Shown: positions 1 to 12,123, numbered from the stretch's first letter. The stretch is DNA of 64,000 nt from Neonectria sp. B-13 (GCA_002682825.1 NOKP01000008.1:496001-560000); one strand, 5' to 3'. Made by a program: numbers and translations. The notes: generated by a model from the sequence alone, not told the origin.

Positions 1-1864
1 ACCCCGAGTGCGAAATCATGCCTGTTTGGAGAAGTAGAATAGCCCCAGCATGGTAGAATGTGTTACCACAAACTGAAAGGGGCTGGTTAGCACGATATGT
101 CACTAGTTTGACAGATTGAGACTCACTAGCCGCCGACTTGGTGAAAGTGGTTATTGGGAATGGACCAGACTCTCCCGAGGGAGCCCTCAGAAGCGGCCGC
201 ACTTCTGTCGGTCGGGTTTCCCACCATTCGTGGATGTTGTTCCACAAAGCCTCCACCATTCTGTTGCGACGAGTGGGCGATACTCCCGACGAGGAACTCG
301 ATGCTAGCAGATTGACGATTTTAGCGAATGATAAGATCGCAAGATTACAATAATCATCAATATCTCCACTTTCGGCGATAGACGACACATATTCATTTTT
401 GACCCAGCAGTCGGTGGGAATCAACGTTGTCTCTCCAATAATGAACGCAGCCCAGATATCTTGGATGGAAATGTTAGTTCCGTAGATACTCGCATCAATT
501 CCAAGGGTAGTATCAGTACCTATACGTGCAAACGCCCAAAAGCAGGCCTTGACGATGCCGTTACTAGACCCATGCCAGCCTCGGCTCTTCAAGAGCCCAG
601 CGCAGCCCTGAATAATCGTCAATGAGCTACTAATTAAGTGAGGCCCAGTGATCAGCGTACCTTGAGATGGCGCCTCCACTCAGAAACACTAGAAGCCATC
701 ATCTCGTACACGCATAGCAAGGTACAAGCTGCCAAAATAGACGGGCATGCCGCGACTGGGTCTTGCTGGATGAGATTCTGGATCGTGTACTGATACAACT
801 CCAGGGTGATTTGGCGCGGATGCCCGTTAATGGTGTCAAGCTGCCTGGACGAGAGAGCGAAAGCGGCTGCGGCGAAGGCATTTTTCTTCATCATGGCGTG
901 AATGCCCTTGACCGTAAAATGCATTTCGGAGTCAGTTGTCTCGCACCATGTGCCCGTTTCTCTTAGATATGCCGCCATCATGTACGCTTGCTCCCCTTTG
1001 GAAATAGGCAAAGCCAAGTCAGGTAAAGTTGATGCGTTGCGGGAAAGCCCTTGTCCGAGGGAGAAGGGAGGGACATGAGAGGGCGAATCAAGATGTGTAT
1101 ACGTCTGCTGACTGTCGAGGATGGTCCCAGGAGATGGCTCTTGGTACGTAGGGCCAACACCAGTAAAGTGAAACGCATCAACAAAAAGGCCGTTGGCAAA
1201 GCCGACACTCCGGGGGCTAGTGATAGGCACCGTGTGTGAGATACAATTCGACGACGACGAAGGGCTGTCATCGAGAACCACAAGCGGTGATTCGTGATCT
1301 GATTCAGGTGAAGGCAAGGGTGGGCTCGAGCCTCGGTAGCACCGCACGATGGTTTCTGTGTCGTCGACGATCTATGCATCTTAGTCAACGCGTGAAAGAA
1401 CCCAGGTGACAGGGGAATCAGATAGACTAGAAGGGGCTTACCCAGGATCCGTCAGATACAGCTTCCTGGTCAGCTTCATTCTTGCTCCTCCCGTCCTCTA
1501 TTGCGAGAAGCAAGGCGGAATCTTCCGAGGAAAGATGAAGCGCCCGCGAGGCATGGAATGACACCTTGATCCCCCAGCGGCATTCATCTCCACAAGTCTC
1601 GCAGTTCTGACAAATTGGACGAGTTTCGTCGCCTAAGACAAGCAACCTGTTAGTCTAACGGTTCATCTTGCCAAAACGGTGTCAGTCCAAAGGTCGATTG
1701 CCCACATTTACGACGCCGGCTTCGGCAGGGCAGACTGGGATACTCGTAAGCGCAGGCCGTGTGGCTGAGGAAGATGCTCACCATCCGGAACGTGTTCTTG
1801 TTCGGGTCGTCCGTCTGCCGACTCCATTCGACGGAGTCGAGGGTAGCTCGGTTCCGCTGACCAT
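1..1864 (-). CDS. Zn(II)2Cys6 transcription factor, truncated by the window edge
   Basis: Hand-spliced as five exons: 1864-1782, 1734-1706, 1632-1442, 1371-661 and 607 to beyond base 1. This gives at least 540 residues in one frame. The N-terminus holds a complete binuclear zinc cluster with cysteines at about residues 28, 31, 38, 45, 48 and 55 (spacing C-x2-C-x6-C-x6-C-x2-C-x6-C). The cluster is split by two introns and appears only after splicing. A Ser/Pro-rich linker follows, then a long helical region like the Fungal_trans_2 family, ending near the edge with a NTFYHAGAILLLQ-type segment usual close to the C-terminus of this family. The gene lies head to head with the BVMO at 2301, so it probably regulates that gene. 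The target is inference. The stop codon is outside the window. Confidence 0.85.
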
Positions 1865-2300
1865 GGCGAACTGGCTTGACGCTGGTGGAGATGGCCTAGA
1901 TGTGACAGACTTGCCTTGCCATCTTACCAAGGGGGGGCGGGTTCTTAAGGGATCAAGTTGTACGCAAGTGTAACCGCAGCCGCAAATGTCATTGCAACTA
2001 GTGGCGAAAAGCTTCAGAAGCCACATTCAAAGTGGAAAGTGTAAGCGGCGGTTACAATGTTTCTCCATCTCTTATGTCCGAATGCCGTTAGCGGTAGCTG
2101 TACCCCAGGATAGTGGTTTGCGGGGCATTTTGTGAGCGTCTAAGTTGAGACGAAGCTGGGCATAATTATTCAAGACTGCAGCCTGCTATATAATTACACG
2201 TCTCTCTCAAAACTGTATCTGTTGCTCAGCTCAATCATCACCCCGATTTTTTTGGCAAAGGATTATTAGTACTCCATTGTCGTATTTCTCATACACCAAG
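1865..2300. promoter_or_regulatory. Divergent promoter, Zn2Cys6 regulator / BVMO
   Basis: A 436-bp spacer separates the start codons of two divergent genes. A TATATAA box at 2187-2193 sits about 108 bp upstream of the monooxygenase ATG, followed by a pyrimidine-containing leader. No duplicated CGG/CCG pair stood out by eye. Confidence 0.55.
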
Positions 2301-3971
2301 ATGGGCGAATCCAAAGAAGTCATCATCATCGGAGGGGGGATATCTGGGCTGGGAATGGCTGTCCAGCTCAAGCGTCTCCTCGGCCATGAAAACTTCACCA
2401 TCTATGAACAGTCCAATAACATTGGTGGCACTTGGTGGCACAACAAGTACCCCGGATGCGCATGCGACATTCCAAGTCACTTTTACTCCTACAGTTTCGC
2501 TTTAAAGCCAGACTGGACAACAACATATCCTGGACGAGACGAGTTGCACAAGTACTTCCTCTCCGTTGCCGAGAAGTACAACATTCTGTCGCATTGTCGA
2601 TTCAACGCTACCTGCCTTAGCTTGGAATGGGATTCCGGAACCTCAACCTGGACTTGTACCTTCCAGGACACTGTGACAGGCAAGCAGTTCACTCGCGTGG
2701 CTCCAGTGGTCGTCAGTGCTATTGGTACTCTTGATCGACCATATATTCCCAACATTGAAGGCATCGAGTCTTTTTCTGGAAAAAGCTTCCACAGCGCCCG
2801 TTGGGACTACTCCATTGACCTGAAGAACAAAAGGGTTGTTGTCCTGGGTAATGGAGCATCGGCAACCCAGTTTGTGCCGGAACTGATCAAATCCTCTGGG
2901 CCGCGAGGCAGAGTCACCCAGCTGGTCAAGAGCGCGCACTGGTGGACAAAACGTGTAAGTGCTTTGTGATCATCCTGCCTCCTGCGAGATTGAAACTGAC
3001 TGCTGTTCTAGGGCAACCCAAAGTACTCTGAATTTTGGAAGTTGCTGATGAAATACATTCCCTTTGCGGCAAAGTTGTATCGCATTCGTCTCGCATGGCA
3101 ACTGGAAAGCGTTTTCTTCTCATTCCTGATGACCGATGCTGGTGCACGCAAGAGACAAAGGATTCGTGACGCTACTTACGAATACATCGAAAATGACGCG
3201 CCGGTTCAGTATCGCGAGATCTTGCGGCCGGACTATGAGCCTGGTTGCAAGCGACGAGTCAACACTGCAACCTACCTCGAATCCTTGCATGCTCCAAACA
3301 TGCATCTGGCCAAGGAACGTGCAGTCAAGATTGAGGACAACCGAGTGATTACAGACACCGGATCCCAGTATGATGCTGATGTGATTGTCTACGCAACAGG
3401 GTTTTCTACCCAAAAATGGCTCTATCCGATCGAGATCAAGGGCGTTGGTGGCAGAGACTTGCACGAAGCTTGGGACCAGGCTGGAGGAGCTGAGGCATAC
3501 AAGGGCACAGTGGTGACCGGATTCCCAAACTTCTTCATCTTGTACGGCCCGAACGCCGCAACTGGTCAACACTCGGTCATCTTCCACTCGGAGTGTCAGA
3601 TCAACTACTCCTGTCGCCTGCTGCGGCCAGTCTTGAACCGTTCTCGCCCAGCCGACTACATCGTGGTCAAGCCGGAGTCTCAGAAACGAGATCTGACCTG
3701 GGTGCAGGGGAGATTGGGGAATCTTGTTTTCAACAGCGGTTGTCAGAGTTGGTGGATGGATCCGGTCACACGCAAGAACACGTTCATCTACCCAGACCCG
3801 ATGTACAAATACTGGCTTCGGACGATCTTCCCTATCTGGTCAGATTTCGACATCAGCCGGCGTGAAACGGGCACATCGCCTATGAAGACTGTTATCGGCA
3901 CTATCGCCAGCCTAGGGGTTCTTGCCGGAGGTGTTGCCTTTTCTGCATCGTATATGAATTGGAGAGTGTAG
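2301..3971 (+). CDS. Baeyer-Villiger / flavin-containing monooxygenase
   Basis: Two exons (2301-2954, 3012-3971), 537 residues. The ATG at 2301 was preferred to the in-frame one at 2277 because it has an A at -3 and starts right before the Rossmann fold. Visible motifs: FAD fold GGGISGLG near residue 14, the GGTWWHNKYPG region, the BVMO fingerprint FSGKSFHSARW (FxGxxxHxxxW), NADPH fold GNGASATQ, and an ATGF segment late in the chain. A hydrophobic helix near the C-terminus suggests membrane anchoring. Members of this class are FAD/NADPH enzymes that insert oxygen next to a ketone or oxygenate a heteroatom. The substrate is unknown. Divergent pairing with the Zn2Cys6 gene at 1864 suggests co-regulation. 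Confidence 0.93.
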
Positions 3972-4337
3972 GAAGGGAATTTTTAGATAAATACTAGAAA
4001 AGGAACCCTGCCTTAGGCTAATCTTGATCTCACTTTTCGCATTTGAGGTTGAGTGGGCGTTCAGGAAACATTGTCAGGTCAGTATCCAGGAGTCCCTAGA
4101 CATGCAAAACCATTCAATACACCTGGTTTCTTTATTTTGTAGTCCAGTACTAGAAATTTTGAACATCTAGTTGACGCTTGGGTTGATGGTAACGGACGGG
4201 GGCAGTAGTTAGTTCCATGACGTGATGCTCGTGTCTCATCACACGGCGTGACTTTCGCACGTTTGCTTCATAGGATTTCCACAACACCCAGTAACTAACT
4301 CCCTCTTGAAGACAAAAATTCTCTAATATCTAACAGT
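3972..4337. other. Intergenic, nothing recognised
   Basis: This 366-bp stretch is the BVMO 3' flank. I see no coding potential beyond the thioredoxin relic that follows. A possible intron ending in taacag lies just before the relic. Confidence 0.5.
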
Positions 4338-4622
4338 TATCTTGCTTTCACTAAGGTTAACATTGATTACGCCAAGGACGTTGCTAGGCGGTATAGTATC
4401 TCTGCTATACCAACCTTCATTGTCTTTCAAGATGGTGTACCTAGTGGAGTGGCTATTGAAGGCATCAAAGGTCGCCAATCTGTTAGCCTCACAGATGCTG
4501 GGCTATTTAACAGGGTTCGCGGTGTGGATCAGGTAGCCCTTGAAGCTGTAGCTCAAGCCTTGGCTGGTGAAGAAAAGGATCCTGAGGGACAAGAACCAAG
4601 TGCCAGCATGGAGAAGAAGTGA
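4338..4622 (+). pseudogene. Thioredoxin C-terminal remnant
   Basis: One open frame without a start codon reads through a thioredoxin-like second half: KVNIDYAKDVARRY, then SISAIPTF with the cis-proline region, then FQDGVPSG, ending in a charged tail at the TGA at 4620-4622. The first half of the fold, including the WCGPC active site, is absent from the few hundred bases upstream. It is therefore a truncated copy, or at best the last exon of a gene whose 5' part is gone. It cannot be a working oxidoreductase as seen. Confidence 0.6.
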
Positions 4623-4844
4623 CCAATCAACAAGCAAGAGTAGGATCAAGTTGGAAAGGGTCTAAGGATCTATTTAGCTGTCTATGGTGAATTGAGCATC
4701 CAATCGAGGCTACTAGTAACTAGCGATCGCGTCATCAGCTCTATAGAGAAACTCCTTCGACTGTGGCTCTGGTAATCTTGCTCGTCCTGTCCTTGTTCAT
4801 CCTCTTTGCATTCCTCGCCCGCGCAGTCCACGTCGTTGTGGTTT

Positions 4845-5744
4845 TTACTCCCATATAACGTTGTCGGTTCTTCTGGCTCGGGAGTGTTGGGTAGATACTG
4901 CACGTCTCATCATCGAGGTGCCGGCAGTAGGCCGGAAATGCTGAATCGGGTTGGCGGGCTGGGTCCAGTTTGAACGACAAAAGTCGTTGCAAGAGTGTTG
5001 GCTGAAGAAGGAGCTGATGCCATCCGGTCCAAGATCAGTCACGCCGTAGTCACGATTGCGCGACAGAATGACAGGGTCGGAGAGGACGACCTCGTGCTGA
5101 TAGATGCCGCCCTGCAGATCGCAGAGGACAAATTGGCCGCCAGTTAAGTGATAGCTGAAGTGGCTCAGCGCCTGCATGACTTCTCCCCACGATGTGATGT
5201 CACCAACCCACCCAGTGTTGCTGTTAAACTTTTCGTAGTCTTCAATCAAGGGTTCGATGAGGGCTTTCTGGCCGGCCCATCCACCGGAGCAGTCTTTTTG
5301 AAAGGTCCATACCGCAGGTACATTGATCTTGATTTTCTTGTTGATGACGTTCAGTTGGTTGAATCTGTTGACGATTTCCAAGGCCTTGTCTACAGCTTTG
5401 ATATCCAGGGTGAAATAATCAGCCGCGAAGACTGCGCCTGTCTTGAACCATTTGGTGACACATTCCTGGCCTTGGCGCGCGCCCGTCGTGTAGACGCCCC
5501 GGGCGACCCAACGAAATGCACCTTGAGCAAATGGATACTCGAGATCGTCACCTTCAAAGTCAGCTCGGTCGGCGTTGTTGTATCTCCCACTGTCTGATTG
5601 TTTTGCAGATGGCACGTCGGAGTGGTGTCCGTGGACGCAGGTGGCACATCTCGACTCCCCGATGGCTTTCGCGTACTGGTTCGCTGTGTAGGAAGATCGA
5701 GGGAGATCCCGCCCGCATTGGGCACAGGCGCGCAAGGGGGCCAT
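4845..5744 (-). CDS. Alpha-kinase domain protein (atypical kinase)
   Basis: Single exon, 299 residues from the ATG at 5744; the open frame extends six codons further but without an ATG. The N-terminus has a Cys-rich segment with two C-x2-C pairs (CAQC, CATC) and a nearby HGHH, perhaps a small zinc-binding knuckle. The rest matches the fungal alpha-kinase (MHCK/EF2K) type: CVTKWFKTG with the ATP-binding lysine, DIKAVDKA, LCDLQGG with the catalytic Asp, TDLGPDGI, and the zinc ligands HSCNDFC. The C-terminal 40 residues are low in recognisable motifs. Such kinases phosphorylate Ser/Thr in helical contexts. The substrate is unknown. These genes are often expanded in filamentous ascomycetes. Confidence 0.85.
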   Translation of the reverse strand: MAPLRACAQCGRDLPRSSYTANQYAKAIGESRCATCVHGHHSDVPSAKQSDSGRYNNADRADFEGDDLEYPFAQGAFRWVARGVYTTGARQGQECVTKWFKTGAVFAADYFTLDIKAVDKALEIVNRFNQLNVINKKIKINVPAVWTFQKDCSGGWAGQKALIEPLIEDYEKFNSNTGWVGDITSWGEVMQALSHFSYHLTGGQFVLCDLQGGIYQHEVVLSDPVILSRNRDYGVTDLGPDGISSFFSQHSCNDFCRSNWTQPANPIQHFRPTAGTSMMRRAVSTQHSRARRTDNVIWE

Positions 5745-6444
5745 TGCTGGGTGCCTTTCCACGAGTAAAGTAAGGTGAGGAACGGGGAAACGTGCGATAG
5801 TCCAGGTATGGGCAACAGACTCTCGGAGAAAGGTTGGCCCGGTCCCCGGAGCGTTTCAGCATCTGCTGTCGTGAAAGCTGAATGCGGGCGACCATCACGG
5901 TCTCTCCTCTTCTGCAACGATTCAGAGACAAGTGGATGGCGAATATATCCCTGTTCTAACGCTTTCCAATTAATGCGCCACTGAGTGTGCTTTGTGCTCG
6001 AGCGACAGGATGCGATGTTCGGGCCGCCCAAGCAGGAGGCTCCGCATCGAGATGGACCACCGTGTTCCGTGATACATCCGCATCGTGTGTGTATCGCGGC
6101 ACAGGGCATGCATGATTACGGGCCGGTCAGAATCTCGGCTCGGAATTACTATAATGAACTTAGTCGTAATGGGTGTAATGGGTAAACCCGAACACGGGGA
6201 CATCCCTTGACGGCCCACGTTGGGTCTACTCACGAACACGCGAATGGACTCTCCTAAGTGGAAGGCTGGTGTTTGAAATCATGGCATCAAATAAAGCTCG
6301 ACAGTTACTTTGCTAGTCGTATGTCGTCTCCAATGCGGATGAGGGACTCTATTCCAGAGGAACCTTGTTTGTCCAGGATATGTACTCGTAGGACTACCTA
6401 GCTGGCTATCAAATCTCGCCCACTAATGAATGTGTTCTGCGTCT
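5745..6444. other. Intergenic, nothing recognised
   Basis: About 700 bp between the alpha-kinase 5' end and the HET gene 3' end. Open frames here are short and have no family-like composition. I see no repeats of note. Confidence 0.5.
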
Positions 6445-8380
6445 TTACTCAATGGTTATATCCTGTAACACTGAAACTTCCTCATATTTCCTGTCGAGGT
6501 GAAATATAAGTATCCCAATCCTTTCAAATTTCGTCCTTGAGGAGCTAGTCTCTCGAAGCACCAGAAGTGCGTGCAGTTGAGGATTACCATCGTACGGCAT
6601 CCCCGCAAGCCAGAAACAACTCACACAAAGCGGAGCCGTTGATGAAGAGGTCCAAAACTTGACGTCTGGGTAAAATATCTCCATCGTGCCTAATGGCTCA
6701 AGTGACTCAAATTTCCAGTCCATATCTTGGACTCTGATCGTATGCCCAGTTCTCCAAGTCAGGTTAGATTGCGTAACGCGTCCACGAAGCGTAATATGAC
6801 CACCCTGGACCCGTCCGTAGGGATTGGCCCCAATGACATTGCACCTAGCATCAAGCACAGTCGCTAAAGGCTTTGCTCTTGAGATTGGGTTTCTCTGAAG
6901 GTAAGTGACAGGACCGGCGATCGAGGCCCATGACCACGACGGTGCTCGCGGTATCGAAACCCGCTCCTTCTCTACTAGCAAGAACGGAACTGACCAGAGC
7001 AAGTCCATGGGAAGCCTCTCCTTGAATAGTCCACCAAGATACTCCCCAGAACCGGCTTGGCTTGCAATTCCTGACAGGGCTGGAAGTTTGTCCGTGTCCT
7101 TTGTCAGTTTGAGGTTGCAATAGTGCTCAACTGCCGACTTCCACTCTGCTTCATCGAAGAAGCGTTTGTTTCTCAGAGACAGAGCACCCTTGAACGTTGG
7201 CCACAGAAGCTTCTCGTAAGAGTACACCCCGCACTGACATGTCGCTATTTCAGGACACTCGAGGAGGAACTCCCTGTCACAACAATGCAGAATCCTGGGA
7301 GAAAGAACGCGCTCTTGAAAGACCCAGCCCCTCCCAAGAAGAGGGAAACTTTCAGAGTCCACGGTCACATTCAACCAGCTTGCTAAGTGTTCGACCCTAT
7401 GCCGGAAGAATATCTCCACGGCGTTTGTTTCGTCTAGCCAGTACGTAAACCCTTTGTCTTGCTGGTATTCCGTGACATGTCGATAGCAACCGCCTTTCCC
7501 GTTGCTGGAGCTAGTCGCGGCGATCGTAAGAAAGGCATTTTGGTAAATGGATGCCATATTTGCGGATTCCTTTTCCCAGTCTTGAGTATCGTCCTGAACG
7601 ATACACAGAGAGTCGATCCAGAGATATCGTTCACCCAGGCGTCGAGTTATACGAACTGCATCTTGGAATGTCCTGCTCAACGCACCGAAAGGTACCCGTT
7701 GAATGTGTTGGGCTAAGTTGGTCGTGGTTGTCATAATTGGAGATCCCGATGTGCCCCAGCAGTGGCTCAAACATAGATATTTAGCTCGTTGTCTGCTGTT
7801 TACCAGGAGCTTTACATCGTCGTCAAGATTGTGCCCATTCTGAAAAAGGTCGAGTACTCTGGTCGGAAGGTTGGTGGCAGATGTGCCACCGCAGGAGTGC
7901 AGCGTGCGGCAAGTGTTGAGCTGGTTTCTTACCCAGGCGAGACTTTCATCTGATGATGTGTCTGGAGGTAACGGGGAGCTGTCTGTTGCAAACTCCAAGG
8001 CATTTGGATAGGCAGAACGAGAGTCTAGTGAGTACTGTTTAGCTGAGGGATATCACAATCGTTAAGATGGACCTTGAATGAACAAGCCACATACCAGGAC
8101 GGACGAAGATGTCGAACGGTCCTTTCACCTGCTGTCTATTTATATCGATACAGACAGCAAACTTGTCACCCTCATTGACGATACGCAGTACCCCGCCTCG
8201 GCGAGATGATCTGTCGAACTTGAAGTACCTGACGAAGTCCCATAGAAGCGCACACAATGAACAAGATTGCGTAGACAGCTCCAAAGAAGGGAAGGTCATC
8301 GATCTACTCCCATCATCGTAGGGGGCGTCGTCACCTCCGGTCGGAGATAACGATCCACACGTTGAGCAAGCTGGGGGCAT
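6445..8380 (-). CDS. HET-domain (heterokaryon incompatibility) protein
   Basis: Two exons (8380-8095, 8024-6445), 621 residues. Start ATG at 8380 (MPPACSTC). The first exon encodes a leader with CSTC and SCSLCALLW, common at the N-terminus of this class. The HET domain follows from about residue 178: KYLCLSHCWG, LGERYLWIDSLCIVQDD, ASIYQNA, then GRGWVFQERVLSPR. The C-terminal half is the variable region typical of the family. HET proteins trigger death of fused cells during non-self recognition; partner and specificity cannot be read from sequence. A second HET gene lies 3.7 kb to the right on the other strand. Confidence 0.92.
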
Positions 8381-8873
8381 CTTCTGAAGAAAGGCGCGCA
8401 ACAAGTCGTCCTTGGAATTTGAATCGTAACTCGTAAATTAAGTAGAAGATGAGGATAGCACAACAATATCTTTAAGATTGCCCTTTGGTGCCGTGGAGAG
8501 AAGAGAGGCGTTCAGTTCAAGCGCTCTTGGGTTCGAAGAAATGTCAGCATGTCACCCAAAATTGAAACGAGGCTACCAATCAGCTTTCAAAGAAACCCTG
8601 CACAAGTTATGTACGGCTGGATGCAAAGACTGTTAGTAGCATTGTTTTTCACTGTTCGAATATTTCATTCTGCGAGGCATTCATGTCTCACGATGTCAAG
8701 AAGAACATCGACAATGAGGAAGTCAAAGTAATATATAGCTGTTTTCAATGGAGCATGTCGTATATTAATTAGTTGTTTAAGCAACCTGCACACCTCGCTT
8801 CCTACTCTGCAACAATCCCACAATTTTCCCATCCTCTTTTCGGGGCCAGGTCATAAAGAACAGCTCGTTCGAT
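8381..8873. other. Intergenic, nothing recognised
   Basis: About 490 bp between the HET gene start and the transporter stop. It holds only short open frames; I see no element that could be named. Confidence 0.5.
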
Positions 8874-10812
8874 CTAGGTCTCGGCTGTCTTCCTCTTCCG
8901 AATATCCTTCCATCCGATCCCCCAGGCGAAGATGAACATGCAAATCGAAGTCGCGGTGGCAAGATAGAAGGTTGCATCCACGCCTTTGGCGTAAGATTCC
9001 AGTACCTCAGGCAGGTCTTCCTTCGGCGTAACATCCCGAACAGAAGATGCACCGGCTTTAATGATCTTGCTGCTACTCAAGTGAGGTGCCCGAGACATGA
9101 GTTCCTGTCTGAGCACACTGTTGAATATGACATTGGCAATAGCTGTAGATACAGCGCCGCTCAAGGTTTGCGAGAAGATGAGTATTGCCGTTGCGATAGA
9201 AGTCACCCCAGGCTTTGTACAAGCCTGAACAGCCAGGTACGGCATTTGCATTCCCCATCCTCGGCCGAAGCCAAGCAACACTTGATAGCCAGCCCACTTC
9301 GCAACGGGTGTTTGACTGGTGAGTGTTGTCAAAAGCCCATTGCTAATTGCCGACAGCACGGCGCAAGAAACAGAAAATGGTAGATAGTATCCTATCTTTT
9401 GGACTATTCGTCCTCGTTAGTATCATTAAGTGTATCGCGAATTTGATCTTACCTAGGAACCCTGAGAACACTGCAGAGACCAGTTGGGTGACGATCTGCG
9501 GAAGCATGTCCACGCCGCTGGTGAACGCTGAAGCTCCCTTGACAGATTGAAAGTAAATTGGAAGGTAGAATGCGCTGACAAATGTCATTCCGAACATGAA
9601 AAAAGTAGTCAGACAGGCTGCCCAGATCTCCCTCTGGTTCAAGACAGGAATGGGGATCATAGCGCCGTCGCCAGCACGATGCTCCCAGACTAAGAAGAGG
9701 CCCATCATAATTCCGCCACCACAGAAGAGACCAATTACTGTAGCGGATTTCCACGGGTAGTCAATACCTCCATACTGGAGAGCCATAAGGATCATAACAG
9801 TTGCAGATGCAAATGTTACGAATCCGGTGAGGTCGAGTTTTGAAGATATGATTTCGAGAAACGAATCGTCCGATTGGATTCTATCATCAGGGATTGTAAC
9901 CAACAAAATCAGTATGGCGCAGAAACCGCCGAGGGGCAAGTTGATATAGAAGCCTACATCAAATCAGCATGTTTATCAACCAGTGAATAATTTCCGCAGA
10001 AAAAAGGGGAAAGAACCTACACCATCGCCAAGTTGTGTATTCTGTCAAGGCTCCGCCTACCAAAGGGCCGCAAATTGCGCCAAGCTGAGCGATTCCCATC
10101 AACGTTCCGATGAGGGACGGCCTCCTCTCTAGCGGAACCGAAGCCACTATTATCGTAATAGCTCCGTTCCGAATGCCAGAGCTGCCAACGCCGGCAATGG
10201 CTCGGCCCACGATAAAGACTGCTGAAGAGTTCGCGAGAGCACAAACTAAAGAACCCAACTCAAATATGAGAAGGAATGCCAGGAAGAGCCACTACTTTTC
10301 ATGTGAGTTAAATCCAGACAATTATTGTCAGTAGAACGCACTTTAGATTTGAACCAAGTGTAGAGCCTCCCGGCCATTGGTTGTAGAGCAGCGCTGAGAA
10401 TTGTTAGCCGCTCAAGCTTCTACTACTTCTTTCTGGTGGGTTCCTTGCAACAGCAACAACTTACCTTGACAGATTGAAGGCGCTTCCATACCAACCAACA
10501 TCGTTTAAAGAATGGAAATGACTTGTTATGCGAGGAATGGCCTGGTATTATTTTGTCAATTTATCTTTTTAACGTAACTGCATATGCATTAACAGAACAT
10601 ACTGTGACAATGATCGTCATGTCCAATATCATGAGGAAGGCTGAAAGGGTAACAGATATCATCACGCTCGTCAATTTCCACCCTGTTAGCTCCCTGCGAT
10701 TCCCATCATTTTCGTTCTCCTCTAGAGAGATTTCCACATCTTGAGGTCCTGGATCTGGTGTCTTTTCGGAAAATTGCGGCTCTGAGCAAGGCTTTTCGGT
10801 TTGATGCACCAT
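8874..10812 (-). CDS. MFS drug:H+ antiporter, DHA2 (14-TM) type
   Basis: Six exons: 10812-10603, 10541-10465, 10393-10342, 10291-10021, 9953-9453 and 9391-8874, giving 542 residues in one frame. A charged N-terminal tail precedes the first helix, which carries the DHA2 signature [14 protein letters not shown] (formed across intron 1). Next come [10 protein letters not shown], then [15 protein letters not shown] and LERRPSLIG, then a Gly-rich [16 protein letters not shown] segment (motif C region). The rest is hydrophobic helices to a basic tail (KDIRKRK). The family exports toxins and small molecules at the plasma membrane. It stands alone between two HET genes, so its substrate cannot be inferred from neighbours. 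Short exons 2 and 3 are supported by restored family motifs. Confidence 0.9.
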
Positions 10813-12123
10813 GCCGTAAGCAGAGGCTTTTGCAGCCTCGGTTTGCTCTTTATAATCTTTGCGAGGGCGGAGGGCGGGATTACTGGAAGGAGAAGGCAGA
10901 TTGACCTACTGAAAGTATCAGAAGATGGTAAAGATTAGTCAGAATGTCAGATATGATATTGGTGCTTCCCAAATTTTGGACAAAGTACATGGTTACCAGA
11001 CGGTCGGAAGCCGGCAACTGCCTTTTTATCCCTTGGCCGTCTTAAGGCTCGGTGCAGGTCACGGGGCCCAGGACTACCCTGCAACACCAGGATCGTGACT
11101 CTTAGTACTTCGACCATAGTCTAATCCTCACCTAATATCAAGTACTTTTAGGTACTGCTCTTCTATTGGCCTGCACCCTTGTAAATGGTATGCACCGAGC
11201 CTTAAGACACCCAAAGGTAGTTGTGATGAGGATCGGAGTTTCAGACGGAATCCCGACTCCGGGACGGGTTAACAAGGATTGATAAATCGCCGTCGCCGTG
11301 CCGTGTATGCCGAGAGACATGCTCCCTAGTGGAGAGAGAGGGGTTTTGAACCGGCCTTGCTATAACTACCCGTGTACGCACAGGCTCAATAAAGGAGAAT
11401 GGACTCTTGCAGGGATCTATCTCAAAGCTTTCGTGCTCCATCTTGTTGATCTTCTGTCCATCTTCTTAACTATTTGGTCCGTGACAATTGTGGCAGTTGG
11501 TGTGTTAATTTGATCTCCCGGATGGTGATTTGCCATGGCTGCACAGTGAGAGTCGCTGAAGGGTTCTGTTGCGCAATGGTTGACTTCGTGGGTCGTGAAT
11601 GAATAGAGGGGCCTACACACTCAGAATTCAGTTTTGCTTGATCAAATATGCTCTCGAACTTTGTGTTAATGAACCGTCGCAGTCTCATGTTTACAAAAAA
11701 ATGATGGTCGATCCGCCTCGTAAGGCAATTCTAGGGTAGTATTTCTTCCAAGATCCCTGCCGTGGTTACAATGGGGGAGAACACTGTGTGCCGGTAATAA
11801 GGCGGGGATGAAAACATGGGAATCCAGCCATGTAGTTCAGACTTGAAATCTCATGAAGTGGCCGGGCCATTATCTACCAAGTTTTCTGTCTTTAATCATT
11901 GCTCAGAATAGGTAAGAGATATCCCGTATTGTTATGATTCCTGCTAGCTTCTTCTGCAGCTTTCAGTTCAGTACACTATAGTAAGTAATCTAACATTGCG
12001 GCGCCTAATTTTGCACTATGTGACTAAATCAGGCAGCAGCTCATATTTCCCTCACCTTCGGGTTAGGCGAGAACTTTCTGGTTTACCTCTATTGTTCAAC
12101 TCAATTTCACACACAGCACAATC
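10813..12123. other. Intergenic region holding an inverted repeat
   Basis: About 1.3 kb between divergent genes: the transporter, read left from 10812, and the second HET gene, read right from 12124. No credible coding region was found on either strand. The only structure noted is the 18-bp inverted repeat listed separately. Confidence 0.5.
11039..11208. repeat. 18-bp perfect inverted repeat with 134-bp spacer
   Basis: GTCTTAAGGCTCGGTGCA at 11039-11056 recurs as its exact reverse complement at 11191-11208. The bases outside the arms remain partly similar in inverted orientation. This could be the ends of a small inverted-repeat element or a decayed foldback copy. No clean target-site duplication was identified. 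Confidence 0.6.

Noticed and set aside
5390..6109. 239-codon minus frame overlapping the alpha-kinase
   Set aside because: Ser/Arg/Cys/Pro-rich shadow of the kinase coding frame.
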